64,000 nt of DNA from Teichococcus oryzae (GCF_008386565.1 NZ_VUKA01000007.1:135369-199368), one strand, 5' to 3'; positions 1 through 8,918 are shown, counted from the stretch's first letter. The notes: generated by a model not told the origin, from the letters alone. A program made the numbers and translations.

Positions 1-94
1 GGCCAATGCCTGGGTCGCCGCCGCGGCGGCGGTGCGGGGCGAGATCGTGCCGCCGGAGGAGATCGCCGCCCTGATGCCGGAGCCCATCGCATGA
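1..94 (+). CDS. Aconitase/isopropylmalate dehydratase-type large subunit, C-terminal end (partial)
   Basis: Only the last 30 codons are in the window, read in frame 2 to a TGA at 92-94. The end (ANAWVAAAAAVRGEI, then PPEE) matches the usual C-terminus of LeuC-type large subunits, where an Ala-rich helix is followed by G-x-I. The TGA overlaps the ATG of the small-subunit gene at 91 (ATGA), as expected for two subunits of one hydratase made in equal amounts. The iron-sulfur cysteines would lie upstream and cannot be checked. It could belong to any LeuC, HacA or dimethylmaleate-hydratase-like enzyme. Confidence 0.6.
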   Translation, partial: ANAWVAAAAAVRGEIVPPEEIAALMPEPIA

Positions 95-597
95 GCCTGC
101 AATACGAGGGTCTCGTCCACCGCCTGGGCGACGAGATCAACACCGACGTGATCCTGCCCGGCCGCTACCTGGCCCTGCGCCGGCCCGAGGAACTGGGGCG
201 GCACTGCCTGGAAGGCCTGGACCCCGGCTTTGCCGGACGCGTGCGGCCGGGCGACATCCTGGCGGTGGGGCGCAATTTCGGCTGCGGCTCCTCCCGCGAG
301 CATGCGGTGATCGCGCTGAAGGCCGCCGGCATCGCCGCCATCGTGGCGCACAGCGCGGCGCGCATCTTCTTCCGCAACGCCATCAATCTTGGCCTGCCGG
401 TGATCCTCTGCCCGGAGGCCGCGGCGGCGCTTCGCGAAGGCGCCCTCGCCCGCGTGTCCCTTCCCGGCTCCCTGACCGCCCCCCTGGTGGTGCAGGATGG
501 CCGCGAATGGCAGGGTGCGCCGCTGGGGAGCGAGGTGGAGGCGATCCTCGCCGCCGGCGGGCTGGTGCCGCGCGTGCGCCAGACCCTCGCCGCCTGA
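91..597 (+). CDS. Aconitase-family hydratase small subunit (LeuD/DmdB-like)
   Basis: A 168-residue protein of the short 'archaeal' LeuD/HacB type, well below the ~200 residues of the usual proteobacterial LeuD. Residues 60-72 (GRNFGCGSSREHA) are the family signature, and the substrate-loop residues YL are at 26-27. With the upstream large subunit it should hydrate or dehydrate a branched hydroxy-dicarboxylic acid. The next gene encodes an isocitrate-lyase-superfamily C-C lyase and the following one a TTT receptor. That context favours a catabolic hydratase, such as a 2,3-dimethylmalate dehydratase-like or methylisocitrate-type enzyme, over leucine synthesis. The family is certain; the substrate is inferred. 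Confidence 0.85.
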   Translation: MSLQYEGLVHRLGDEINTDVILPGRYLALRRPEELGRHCLEGLDPGFAGRVRPGDILAVGRNFGCGSSREHAVIALKAAGIAAIVAHSAARIFFRNAINLGLPVILCPEAAAALREGALARVSLPGSLTAPLVVQDGREWQGAPLGSEVEAILAAGGLVPRVRQTLAA

Positions 598-628
598 GAC
601 AAGCAATCCGCAAAGGACGTATCCGCAC

Positions 629-1519
629 ATGGCTGATCCCCGCCTGAAGGCCGCGCTGGCCGCCAAGCAGTTCATCGTCGCCCCCGGCATCTTCGACATG
701 ATCTCCGCCCGCGTGGCGGACCGCATGGGCTTCAACGCGCTCTATGCCACAGGCTATGGCACGGTGGCCTCGCATCTGGGCGTGCCCGATGCCGGCATCG
801 CCACCTTCACCGACATGGTCAGCCGCATGGGCCGCTTCGCCCAGGGTTGCAGCACCCCGGTGATCTGCGATGCCGACACCGGCTATGGCGGGCTGCTGAA
901 CGTGCGCCACACCGTGATGGGCTACGAGGCCGCCGGCGTCACGGCCATCCAGCTCGAGGACCAGGAAGTGCCGAAGAAGTGCGGCCACACCCCGGGCCGC
1001 CGCGTCATCCCAGCCGAGGAGATGGCGCTGAAGATCGAGGTGGCCGTCGAGGCTCGCAAGAGCGAGGATTTCCTGATCATCGCCCGCACCGATGCCCGCA
1101 CTTCCCTGGGCCTGGACGAGGCGATCCGCCGCGGCAAGCTGTACCAGAAGGCCGGTGCCGACATCGTCTTCATCGAGAGCCCCGAGAGCGAGGACGAGAT
1201 GAAGCGCATCGGCCAGGAGATCGACGCGCCGCTGCTGGCCAACAACGTCGATGGCGGCGGCCGCACGCCGATCCTGTCGGCCGAGAAGCTGGCCTCCTTC
1301 GGCTACAACATCGCGATCTATCCGGCGCTGGGCTTCCTCACCATGGCGGCGGCGCTGGAGCGTTCCTACGCCCATCTGCTGCGGAACGGCGACAGCAACG
1401 GCCTGCCCGAAGGCGTGCTCTACGATTTCGGCAAGATGAACGAGCTGATGGGCTTCCCGGAAGTGTGGGATTTCGACAAGCGCTGGGCGCGGCCCGAGCC
1501 GCAGCGCGCGGCCGAGTGA
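629..1519 (+). CDS. Isocitrate lyase/PEP mutase superfamily C-C lyase
   Basis: A 296-residue TIM-barrel lyase. The metal-binding loop DADTGYGG is at about 81-88 and the lyase signature KKCGH at 116-120, which contains the catalytic cysteine found in methylisocitrate lyase and 2,3-dimethylmalate lyase. PEP mutases and phosphonopyruvate hydrolases lack that signature. The ATG at 629 follows an AAAGGA ribosome site at 611-616; an upstream in-frame start at 497 would overlap the previous gene and is rejected. It would cleave a 2-alkyl-malate or methylisocitrate-type acid to pyruvate, propionate or succinate. The two hydratase subunits immediately upstream make a hydratase-lyase pair likely, as in nicotinate fermentation (Dmd/Dml). 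Confidence 0.85.
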   Translation: MADPRLKAALAAKQFIVAPGIFDMISARVADRMGFNALYATGYGTVASHLGVPDAGIATFTDMVSRMGRFAQGCSTPVICDADTGYGGLLNVRHTVMGYEAAGVTAIQLEDQEVPKKCGHTPGRRVIPAEEMALKIEVAVEARKSEDFLIIARTDARTSLGLDEAIRRGKLYQKAGADIVFIESPESEDEMKRIGQEIDAPLLANNVDGGGRTPILSAEKLASFGYNIAIYPALGFLTMAAALERSYAHLLRNGDSNGLPEGVLYDFGKMNELMGFPEVWDFDKRWARPEPQRAAE

Positions 1520-1596
1520 GCCAGCCGTCGACAGGCAAGCGGGCGGGCGCGGCGGAGACCGCGCCGCCAAACATGAACGGGAAGAAAGGAAGCTCC

Positions 1597-2586
1597 ATGA
1601 CAACGACCTTCAGCCTGACCCGCCGGAGCCTCGGCGGGCTGGCGGCCGGGCTGCTCGCGACCCCTGCCCTGGCCTCGGGTGCCGCCGCCTGGCCGGACCG
1701 GCCGGTGCGCATGATCGTGCCCTTCGGCGCCGGCGGCGCGGTGGACACGCTGGCGCGGCTGTTCTCCCAGCGCTTCTCCGAATTCGCCAACGGCCAGACA
1801 CTTGTTGTTGAGAACCGGTCAGGCGCGGGCGGCATGGTGGCGGGCACCTACACCAACACCCAGCCGGCCGATGGCTACACACTGATGATGGCCGATGTCG
1901 GCGCCAATGTGGTGGGCAAGGAGCTGAACCCGAAGCTCCCCTACGATCCCATGACCGGCTTCACGCCGATCATGCAGGGCGCCATCCTGCATGCCGTGCT
2001 GGTCGCCAATCCTTCGGTGAAGGAGAAGACCCTCGCCGAGATCATCGAGGCGGCCCGCGCCAAGCCGGGCGGCCTGATCTATTCCTCCGCCGGCGTCGGC
2101 AACATCAGCCACCTGGCCATGGCGCTGATCGAGCAGCGGACCAAGATCTCGATGATCCATGTGCCCTATCGCAGCGGGTCGGAAAGCGTGACCGCGGCGG
2201 TGCGGGGGGATTCACATTTCACCTTCCCCAGCCTTTCCTCCGCCATGGCGATGATCAAGGGCGGGCAGGTGCGCCCGGTCGCGATGGGCGGCGACACCAC
2301 CAGCCTGCTGCCCGGCGTGCCCCCGGCCCGGGAGGCGATCCCCGGCTTCGAGGCCGCCGTGTGGTACGGCGTCGTTGCGCCGCCGGGCATGGACCCCGTG
2401 TTGGCCGATCGCATCAACGCGGTGTTCAACCAGGTCGCGGCGGTGCCGCAGATCCGCAAGGCGGTGGAGGAAACGCAGGCCGGCCGCGTGGTCGGCGGCA
2501 CGCGCGCCGAGTTCGGCGACTTCCTGCGCCGCGAACATGATCGCTGGTCCCAGGTGATCCGCGCCGGCGGCATCAGCGTGGAATAA
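1597..2586 (+). CDS. TTT/Bug family solute-binding receptor (TctC-like)
   Basis: A 329-residue periplasmic receptor. The N-terminus has a twin-arginine-like signal (TRRSLGGLAAG, cleavage near ALA-SG), followed by the family start WPDRPVRMIVPFGAGG and the ligand-site region VENRSGAGG. The start at 1597 has GAAAGGAAG 8-16 bases upstream; an in-frame ATG at 1573 lacks a ribosome site. It probably supplies the carboxylic acid processed by the hydratase and lyase genes just upstream. No TctAB membrane genes are adjacent, so it must use a distant permease or act in sensing. Confidence 0.9.
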   Translation: MTTTFSLTRRSLGGLAAGLLATPALASGAAAWPDRPVRMIVPFGAGGAVDTLARLFSQRFSEFANGQTLVVENRSGAGGMVAGTYTNTQPADGYTLMMADVGANVVGKELNPKLPYDPMTGFTPIMQGAILHAVLVANPSVKEKTLAEIIEAARAKPGGLIYSSAGVGNISHLAMALIEQRTKISMIHVPYRSGSESVTAAVRGDSHFTFPSLSSAMAMIKGGQVRPVAMGGDTTSLLPGVPPAREAIPGFEAAVWYGVVAPPGMDPVLADRINAVFNQVAAVPQIRKAVEETQAGRVVGGTRAEFGDFLRREHDRWSQVIRAGGISVE

Positions 2587-2706
2587 GAGGGTGGGCGGCG
2601 CCGGCCCAGGGCCGCGCGCCGCCTGACACCATGGGCACCCTGGCTGCGTTGTGCGTCTGCATCTGGCATCATCCGGCATCGGTGCATGAAGCGAGGGAGC
2701 AAGCCC

Positions 2707-3687
2707 ATGACGCAGCCTGGCGACGACGAAGCGGTTCCCGCCTCCCTGCGGCCGCAACCCGGCGACTATGCGTATGATCTGGACCGGGCGCTCCGGGCGG
2801 TGGTGTCGCTGCGGGCGCGCATGCCCGGCGACGCCTTCACGGCGGAGGCGCTCGGCACCGAACGGTCCGGCCATGCGGTGCTGATCCGGGAGGATGGCCT
2901 GCTTCTCACCATCGGCTACCTGATCACCGAGGCGGAGGAGATCTGGCTGACCACGGCGGAAGGCCGCGTCGTTCCGGGCTTCGTGGTTGGGTATGACCAG
3001 GCCACCGGCTTCGGCCTGGTGCGCGCCCTGGGGAAGCTTGGCGTCCCCGCCATGGCCCTGGGCGAATCCGCCGGGGCGCGGGTGGGCGACCCGGTCGTGT
3101 TCGCCGGGGCTGGCGGCCGGCCGGCGGCGCTGGCCGCCCGCATCGTGTCGCGGCAGGAATTTGTCGGCTATTGGGAATACATCCTGGACGACGCCATCTA
3201 CACCGCGCCGGCCCATCCGGTCTGGGGCGGCGCGGCGGTGATCGGGCCGAAGGGCGACCTGGTCGGCATCGGCTCCATCCAGCTTGGCCATGATCCCGGC
3301 GACGGGCGCGTCCGGGTCCTCAACATGAGCGTGCCGACAGATCTCCTGAAGCCGATCCTGGACGATCTCCTGACGCTCGGACAGCCGAACCGGCCGCCCC
3401 GCCCCTGGCTTGGGGTGTCCGCCGGTGCCGATGATGGGCGGGTCGTGCTGGCCGGGGTCAGCCGCAAGGGGCCGGCGGCGCGGGCCGGGCTGCGGGCGGG
3501 CGATGTGGTGCTGGCCGTCGGGCGGCAGGTGGTATCGGACGAGGCCAATTTCTTTCGCGCCATCTGGTCGCTGGGCGAGGCCGGGGTCGATGTTCCGCTG
3601 GTGCTGGAACGCGATGGCGACCGCTTCGGAGTCAACGTCACCTCCGGGGACCGCCAGCGCTTCCTGAAGGCGGGCCGGATGCACTGA
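2707..3687 (+). CDS. HtrA-like pseudoprotease with PDZ domain
   Basis: A 326-residue protein with a degenerate trypsin-like (HtrA/DegP) domain at about 40-215 and a C-terminal PDZ domain at about 225-310 (LGVSAGADDGRVVLAGV, then PAARAGLRAGDVVLAV). All three triad positions are changed. The TNNHV position reads TIGYLI (His to Tyr), the DPRSDIAL position reads DQATGFGL (Asp to Gly), and GNSGGALV reads PVWGGAAV (Ser to Trp). The start at 2707 follows AGGGAG at 2694-2699; a start at 2686 is possible. I see no signal peptide, so it is probably cytoplasmic. It may serve as a binding or scaffold protein through the PDZ domain. It converges on oxyR with only 9 bases between the stops. Confidence 0.8.
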   Translation: MTQPGDDEAVPASLRPQPGDYAYDLDRALRAVVSLRARMPGDAFTAEALGTERSGHAVLIREDGLLLTIGYLITEAEEIWLTTAEGRVVPGFVVGYDQATGFGLVRALGKLGVPAMALGESAGARVGDPVVFAGAGGRPAALAARIVSRQEFVGYWEYILDDAIYTAPAHPVWGGAAVIGPKGDLVGIGSIQLGHDPGDGRVRVLNMSVPTDLLKPILDDLLTLGQPNRPPRPWLGVSAGADDGRVVLAGVSRKGPAARAGLRAGDVVLAVGRQVVSDEANFFRAIWSLGEAGVDVPLVLERDGDRFGVNVTSGDRQRFLKAGRMH

Positions 3688-3696
3688 GCGGGCGGA

Positions 3697-4650
3697 TCAC
3701 CCCGCATCGGGCGAGGAAGCCCGGTCGGAGGATGCCGCGTCGAGGGGCGACATCTGCCGCAGAAAGGCGGCCAGGGCCGTGAAGCTGTTCCGGCGTGGAT
3801 CGGTGTTGCGCCAGACCAGCCCGATGCGGCGCCCCACCTCCGGCTGGTCGAGGCCGCGGATGGCGATCAGCCCCCCGGGATCCGCCCTGCCCTGCACCGC
3901 GAGTTGCGGCAGCAGGGAAAAGCCCTCGCCGGCCGCGATCATGTGGCGCAGCATCTCCAGGCTGGTGGCGAAGCGTTCCTCCCGTTCGCCGCGCGGCATG
4001 GGGCACAAGGAAAGCGCCTGGTCCCGCAGGCAATGCCCTTCCTCCAGCAGCAGCAACTCGCCGGATTGAAGCTCCTCCAGCGACACCCGCGGCAGGTCCT
4101 GCAGGCGGTGGCCCCGCGGGCAGGCCAGGAGGAAGGGTTCGAAGAACAACTCGGCGCTTCCCAGCAGGGCGGAGGGCGCCGGCAAGGCAACCAGGGCCGC
4201 ATCCAGCTCCCCCTGCTCCAGGGCCTCCACCAGCGCGGCGGTGCGGCCTTCCTGCAACCGCAGCACCAGTTGCGGAAAGCGCTCCCGCACATCCCGCAGC
4301 AGGGCGGGCAGGTAGTACGGGCCAAGGGTGGAGATGACGCCGAGCCGCAACCGCCCGGCCAGCGGCTCGGCCTGGTGCTGCGCCAGATCGAGCAGGCCGC
4401 GCGCCTGGCGCAGAACGAGGCGGGCCTGCTCGATCAGCGGCCCCCCCTGCTGCGTCACCTCCACGCGCCGCGGCAGCCTTTCGAACAGCGTGACGCCGAG
4501 AAGCGCCTCAAGCTTGCGGATCTGCTCGCTGAGGGTGGGCTGGCTGACATGGCAGCGCTCGGCGGCGCGGCCGAAATGCCGCAGCTCGGCGAGGGCGACC
4601 GCATATTCGAGGTCGCGCAGGGAAAGACCGGAAAGCGGAGCTAGCGGCAT
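3697..4650 (-). CDS. oxyR: OxyR, peroxide-sensing LysR regulator
   Basis: A 317-residue LysR-type protein with an N-terminal helix-turn-helix at about 10-68 (HFGRAAERCHVSQPTLSEQI). Both redox cysteines of OxyR are present and spaced as in E. coli: Cys207 in LEEGHCLRDQ and Cys216 in ALSLCPMPR, followed by the conserved ATSLEMLRHMIAAGEGFSLL region. On oxidation these should form a disulfide and activate transcription. It is divergent from the catalase gene, and an ATAG-N7-CTAT operator half lies 10 bases in front of its own start, so autoregulation together with katA control is likely. Confidence 0.95.
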   Translation of the reverse strand: MPLAPLSGLSLRDLEYAVALAELRHFGRAAERCHVSQPTLSEQIRKLEALLGVTLFERLPRRVEVTQQGGPLIEQARLVLRQARGLLDLAQHQAEPLAGRLRLGVISTLGPYYLPALLRDVRERFPQLVLRLQEGRTAALVEALEQGELDAALVALPAPSALLGSAELFFEPFLLACPRGHRLQDLPRVSLEELQSGELLLLEEGHCLRDQALSLCPMPRGEREERFATSLEMLRHMIAAGEGFSLLPQLAVQGRADPGGLIAIRGLDQPEVGRRIGLVWRNTDPRRNSFTALAAFLRQMSPLDAASSDRASSPDAG

Positions 4651-4659
4651 GGATATCCA

Positions 4660-4674
4660 ATAGGAAGGGTCTAT
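4660..4674. promoter_or_regulatory. OxyR binding site between oxyR and katA
   Basis: The sequence ATAGGAAGGGTCTAT has the ATAG-N7-CTAT form of an OxyR half-operator. A weaker second half, ACAT-N7-CGAT, follows with the expected 7-base spacing at 4682-4696. The pair covers the space in front of oxyR and sits upstream of katA, fitting repression of oxyR and activation of katA. Confidence 0.7.
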
Positions 4675-4755
4675 TCATGCAACATAAAAGATCGATTTAA
4701 CCAATCAATGGCCTCCCGGTAGAAGGAGATGCGATTTGCCGAGAGGAGCTCCAGA

Positions 4756-6261
4756 ATGTCCGACCCGAATGCCCGCCCGGTGCTGACAACCACCGCCGGC
4801 GCCCCTGTCGCCGACAACCAGAACAGCATCTCGGCCGGCCCGCGCGGCCCCTTGCTGCTGCAGGACTACCAGCTGATCGAGAAGCTGGCGCATCAGAACC
4901 GCGAGCGCATCCCCGAGCGCGTGGTGCATGCCAAGGGCTCCGGTGCCTATGGCACGCTGACGGTCACGCATGACATCACCCGCTACACCCGGGCCAAGGT
5001 GTTCACCCCCGGCAGCCAGACGGAGGTGCTGCTGCGCTTCTCCACCGTGGCGGGCGAGCGCGGCGCCGCCGATGCCGAGCGGGACGTGCGCGGCTTCGCG
5101 CTGAAGTTCTACACCAGCGAAGGCAACTGGGATCTGGTGGGCAACAACACGCCGGTCTTCTTCGTGCGCGACCCGCTGAAGTTTCCCGATTTCATCCGCA
5201 CGCAGAAGCGCCATCCCGCCACCAACATGCGCTCCCCCACGGCAATGTGGGATTTCTGGTCCCTTTCGCCCGAAAGCCTGCACCAGGTGACCATCCTGTT
5301 CAGCGATCGCGGCCTGCCCCAGGGCTACCGCTTCATGAACGGCTATGGCAGCCACACCTATTCCCTGTGGAACGACGCCGGCGAGCGCTATTGGGTGAAG
5401 TTCCACTTCAAGTCCATGCAGGGCATCCGCACCTGGACCAACAAGGAAGCGAACGAGGTCATCGCCGAGGACCGCGAAAGCGCCCAGCGCGACCTGTATG
5501 AGGCGATCGAGCGCGGCGACTATCCACGCTGGCGCGTCTGCGTGCAGATCATGCCGGAGGCCGGGGCGGAGAAGACGCCCTACAACCCGTTCGACATCAC
5601 CAAGGTCTGGCCGCATGGCGACTATCCGCTGATCGATGTCGGCGTGCTGGAGCTGAACCGCAACGCCGCCCATTACTTCGCGGAAATCGAGCAGGCTTCC
5701 TTCTCGCCTTCCAACATCGTGCCGGGCATCGGCTTTTCGCCGGACAAGCTGCTGCAGGGCCGGCTGTTCGCCTATGCCGATGCGCATCGCTACCGCGTCG
5801 GCACGCATTACGAGGCGCTGCCGGTGAACCGCCCGCGCTGCCCGGTGCATCATCACCACGCCGATGGCGCGATGCGCTTCGACGCGCCGCGGGGCACCGA
5901 CCATTACTATGAGCCGAACTCCTTCGGCGGGCCGGTCGAGGCGCCTTCCGTCAAGGAGCCGCCGCTGCGCATCGATGGCGATGCGGACCGCTACAACCAC
6001 CGCGAGGGCAATGACGACTACACCCAGCCCGGCAATCTGTTCCGGCTGATGACGCCCGAGCAGCAGCAGCACCTGTTCAACAATATCGCCGCCGCCATGC
6101 AGGGCGTGCCGCGCTTCATCATCGACCGCCAGATCGAGCATTTCCGGCGCGCCGACCCGGCCTATGCCGCAGGGGTGGCGGCGGCGATCGGGCGCATCCA
6201 CACCGCGCCCGCCTCGGCCCCGACCACGGCCGCGGATGTGGGCCAACAGGCCGCCGACTGA
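4756..6261 (+). CDS. katA: Monofunctional haem catalase KatA
   Basis: A 501-residue small-subunit (clade 3 type) catalase that disproportionates hydrogen peroxide. The distal His58 lies in [12 protein letters not shown], the active-site asparagine in [10 protein letters not shown] (about 130-131), and the proximal haem ligand is Tyr340 in [13 protein letters not shown] see no signal peptide, so it is cytoplasmic. The start at 4756 has AGAGGAG 7 bases upstream; an earlier in-frame ATG at 4729 has none. It is driven from the OxyR-controlled divergent promoter, and the downstream ferrochelatase could help supply its haem. Confidence 0.96.
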   Translation: MSDPNARPVLTTTAGAPVADNQNSISAGPRGPLLLQDYQLIEKLAHQNRERIPERVVHAKGSGAYGTLTVTHDITRYTRAKVFTPGSQTEVLLRFSTVAGERGAADAERDVRGFALKFYTSEGNWDLVGNNTPVFFVRDPLKFPDFIRTQKRHPATNMRSPTAMWDFWSLSPESLHQVTILFSDRGLPQGYRFMNGYGSHTYSLWNDAGERYWVKFHFKSMQGIRTWTNKEANEVIAEDRESAQRDLYEAIERGDYPRWRVCVQIMPEAGAEKTPYNPFDITKVWPHGDYPLIDVGVLELNRNAAHYFAEIEQASFSPSNIVPGIGFSPDKLLQGRLFAYADAHRYRVGTHYEALPVNRPRCPVHHHHADGAMRFDAPRGTDHYYEPNSFGGPVEAPSVKEPPLRIDGDADRYNHREGNDDYTQPGNLFRLMTPEQQQHLFNNIAAAMQGVPRFIIDRQIEHFRRADPAYAAGVAAAIGRIHTAPASAPTTAADVGQQAAD

Positions 6262-6275
6262 GTTGCTTCCGCTGT

Positions 6276-6304
6276 GCCACCCCGCCGCCTCCGGCGGCGG
6301 TGGC
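6276..6304 (+). terminator. Hairpin after katA
   Basis: GCCACCCCGCCGCC and GGCGGCGGTGGC form a strong stem 15 bases after the katA stop. No U-tract follows, so this may be a transcript-stabilising hairpin or a weak terminator in the 183-base katA-hemH gap. Confidence 0.4.
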
Positions 6305-6444
6305 CTGCGGGGCCTTCTCCGATCCGATTCCGCTATGGGGTTTCCGCTGATGCCCGGCGTCCGCTGGATTGTTCCGCCGCTTTCGCGCCTGTTCATGCCA
6401 TGGCCGCCAGGTGGCGGAAGGGCCGTTCCGGCGGGTCCTGTGCC

Positions 6445-7482
6445 ATGACGCATCTTTCCCCTTCCCTTGAACGGATGGCGGCGGGGCGCTCGCATGCCGC
6501 CGGGCGGGTGGGCGTGTTGCTGGTCAATCTCGGCACGCCGGAGTCCACCGGCTATGGGGATATCCGGCGCTACCTGTCGGAGTTCCTGTCGGACCGGCGG
6601 GTGATCGAGGTGAATCCCTGGTTGTGGCAGCCGCTGCTGCAGGGTGTGATCCTGACCACGCGGCCATTCCGCAGCGGCGCCGCCTATCGCCGCATCTGGA
6701 ATGCGGCGGCGGATGAATCGCCGCTGCGCACCCACACCCGTGCCCAGGCCGGGTTGTTGGGCCAGGCCCTGCCGCCGGATGACCTGCTGGTGGACTGGGC
6801 GATGCGCTATGGCAGGCCCTCCATCGCCGACCGGCTGGCGGCCCTGCAGGACCAGGGCTGCGACCGCATCCTGGTGGTGCCGCTTTATCCGCAATACAGT
6901 GCCACCACGACGGCCACGGTGAATGACGAGGTGTTCCGCGCCCTGATGCGGATGCGGCGTCAGCCGGCGATCCGCATCGCGCCCTCCTTTCCCGACCATC
7001 CGCTATATATCGAGGGACTGGCACGCTCGGTCGAAACGACCCTGGCAGGATTGCCGCGGGCGCCGGATCTGCTGCTGGCCTCCTTTCACGGCCTGCCGCG
7101 CCGCTATGTCAAGGCGGGCGATCCTTATCCGGCGGAATGCAACCGCACCATGCGGGCCCTGCGCCACCGCTTGGGCCTCGGCCCGCGGGACTTTCCGATG
7201 ACGTACCAGTCCCGTTTCGGGCGGGAGCGCTGGCTGGAGCCCTACACCGATGAGCGCGTCACCGCCCTACCCCGGCGCGGCATCCGCCGCATCGCCGTGA
7301 TCACGCCCGGCTTCCTGTCGGACTGCATCGAGACCCTGGACGAGATCGGCCATGAGCTGCGGGAGGAATTCCTGGCGGCGGGCGGCGAAGCCCTCACGCT
7401 GATCCCCTGCCTGAACAGCGGCAGCGACGCCATTGCCCTGCTGCGCGCCCTGGTGGAGCAGGAAAGCTCCGGCTGGCGGTGA
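6445..7482 (+). CDS. hemH: Ferrochelatase
   Basis: A 345-residue ferrochelatase that inserts Fe2+ into protoporphyrin IX in the last step of haem synthesis. Visible motifs are VLLVNLGTPES at about 24-34, the catalytic His215 in LLASFHGLPRRY, TYQSRFGRERWLEPYT at about 253-268 and the conserved acid in SDCIETLDE (Glu296). The ATG at 6445 was chosen because the homology starts about 20 residues later; an in-frame ATG at 6475 is also possible. Its place behind katA suggests haem supply under peroxide stress, but a 183-base gap means a shared transcript is unproven. Confidence 0.95.
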   Translation: MTHLSPSLERMAAGRSHAAGRVGVLLVNLGTPESTGYGDIRRYLSEFLSDRRVIEVNPWLWQPLLQGVILTTRPFRSGAAYRRIWNAAADESPLRTHTRAQAGLLGQALPPDDLLVDWAMRYGRPSIADRLAALQDQGCDRILVVPLYPQYSATTTATVNDEVFRALMRMRRQPAIRIAPSFPDHPLYIEGLARSVETTLAGLPRAPDLLLASFHGLPRRYVKAGDPYPAECNRTMRALRHRLGLGPRDFPMTYQSRFGRERWLEPYTDERVTALPRRGIRRIAVITPGFLSDCIETLDEIGHELREEFLAAGGEALTLIPCLNSGSDAIALLRALVEQESSGWR

Positions 7483-7491
7483 TCGTGACGG

Positions 7492-7503
7492 CCGCCCGGG
7501 CGG
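7492..7503. terminator. GC palindrome between convergent genes
   Basis: The 12-base palindrome CCGCCCGGGCGG, extended imperfectly to GAC...GTC on both sides, lies between the hemH stop and the stop of the small minus-strand gene. It may act as a bidirectional stop; no T-run is visible. Confidence 0.3.
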
Positions 7504-7523
7504 TCATCCGTCCCCCGTCGGGG

Positions 7524-7835
7524 TCAGGTGAACTGGCCGCGCAGAAAGCCGAGCGCTGGCAGGGGCCGCCAGCTGCGCGGCAGATCGGAGCGGCGGATCG
7601 TCGTGACGTTGTAGCTGGGGACCGGCATGCTGGAACTGCGCAGAAAGCCGGCATAGGCCTGGACCTGCTGTTCCCGCCAATGGCGGTCGGCCTCGGCCGC
7701 AGCCCGGCTGGCATAGATGTCCGCCACCCGCGCCTTGCGGCCGACCATGGCGACCACCGCCCACATCTTGTCGTCCCGGGCCCTGCTCAGGCTGACAACA
7801 GGCGCTGGGGAGGAGTTGCCGAGCAACTCCGTCAT
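7524..7835 (-). CDS. Small hypothetical protein (103 aa)
   Basis: I do not recognise this protein. It is basic and soluble-looking, with no signal peptide or membrane segment. A helical stretch rich in Ala and Arg (SRAAAEADRHWREQQVQAYA) is at about 42-61 and the C-terminal part is Pro/Arg-rich. It starts at an ATG without a clear ribosome site. The coding case rests on its length, its position between two real genes and codon use in this frame, so it is only moderately sure. It converges on hemH. Confidence 0.5.
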   Translation of the reverse strand: MTELLGNSSPAPVVSLSRARDDKMWAVVAMVGRKARVADIYASRAAAEADRHWREQQVQAYAGFLRSSSMPVPSYNVTTIRRSDLPRSWRPLPALGFLRGQFT

Positions 7836-8025
7836 GAGGCCGGCGCGACGCGGCGGCGGCCAGGATGCTGGCGCCAGGATTGAGCGTGCATCATCCCGAT
7901 CTGTGCCTGGAACATCCGACTTGCAAGGAAAAAATCGCCCTTCCGGCGCCTGATGGCGGTTCGGGAATGCGGCGGCCGCGTCCCACGGGGCCCGGCGCGA
8001 GGGGCGATCCCGCCGGGTGGCGTCG

Positions 8026-8835
8026 TCAATGAGGGCCGGCCAGGGTTTCGAGCCTGCGCATCACGGCGGCCAGCCGGGGGCCGATGTCCTGGAGGATGCG
8101 CTCCCCCGACAGCATGAAGGCCGGCGCGCCGCAATTCATCGCCATGATGCCCCCGCCATTCGGCAGGGCGAAGGCCGCGCCGGCCGCGTGAACCGTGCGG
8201 TTCCATTCGCCGATCGACACGGTGAAGCCCAGGGCCGCATGCATCTCGGCGGCCTGTTGCAACCCCTGCCGGATTTCCGGCCAGCGTTCCGGATCGGCCG
8301 CCGCCAGCTGGACATCGATTTCCGCCCGCTCCGCCGCCGTCGCGGCCGCGTAGCAGGCACGGCCCATGGCGGTCAGACCCAGGGGGACGCGCGACCCGAC
8401 GCCGAGCTGCAGCGCCACGGCCATGCGTGGCGAGAAATGCTCGATATACAGCATCGCCAGCCCGTCGCGGGTGCCGAGCGACACGGATGCGTCGGTTTCC
8501 TCCCCCAGATGGTGCATCAGCGGCGCGGCCAGCTGCCGGATCGTCATGTTCGCCAGGGCGAGTTGCCCGAGGGGCACCAGGCCGACTGAAAGCTGGTACT
8601 TGCCGAAGCGGGGCAGGTAGCTGAGGCAGCCCAGCCGCGTCAGCGTGTAGGTCAGGCGGGACACCGTGGCCTTGGGCAGCCCGGTGCGGCCCGCGAGCTC
8701 CTGGTTTCCCAGCATCCGCTCCTCCGGGGTGAAGGCGCGCAGGATATCCATGGCACGCGCCAGAACGGCGACGAATTGCCGGTCCTGCGGACCTTCAGTC
8801 TGGTCGGTGGTCACGCGGCTTTGGCGCTTGCGCAC
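8026..8835 (-). CDS. IclR-family transcriptional regulator
   Basis: A 269-residue IclR-type regulator with a winged helix at about 22-85 (ILRAFTPEERMLGNQELA, then LPKATVSRLTYTLTRLG) and an IclR effector domain at about 95-265. A GTG start at 8835 is supported by GGAG six bases upstream. It is divergent from the acyl-CoA degradation operon at 8964. A TTCCGC-ATC-GCGGAA inverted repeat lies between them, so it most likely controls that operon in response to its acid substrate or CoA ester. The effector is unknown. Confidence 0.9.
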   Translation of the reverse strand: MRKRQSRVTTDQTEGPQDRQFVAVLARAMDILRAFTPEERMLGNQELAGRTGLPKATVSRLTYTLTRLGCLSYLPRFGKYQLSVGLVPLGQLALANMTIRQLAAPLMHHLGEETDASVSLGTRDGLAMLYIEHFSPRMAVALQLGVGSRVPLGLTAMGRACYAAATAAERAEIDVQLAAADPERWPEIRQGLQQAAEMHAALGFTVSIGEWNRTVHAAGAAFALPNGGGIMAMNCGAPAFMLSGERILQDIGPRLAAVMRRLETLAGPH

Positions 8836-8918
8836 GACATGCTCCGGCGGGGGACGGATGCGACGCTTGACGGCATCGCCGGCCGCCCGATACGACTTGC
8901 ATAAGCAGCAAAACTATT

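Noticed and set aside
4705-6999. 764-residue open frame antisense to katA and hemH
   Set aside because: A GC-rich antisense shadow: His/Arg/Gly-biased, no domain, and fully covered by two well-recognised genes.
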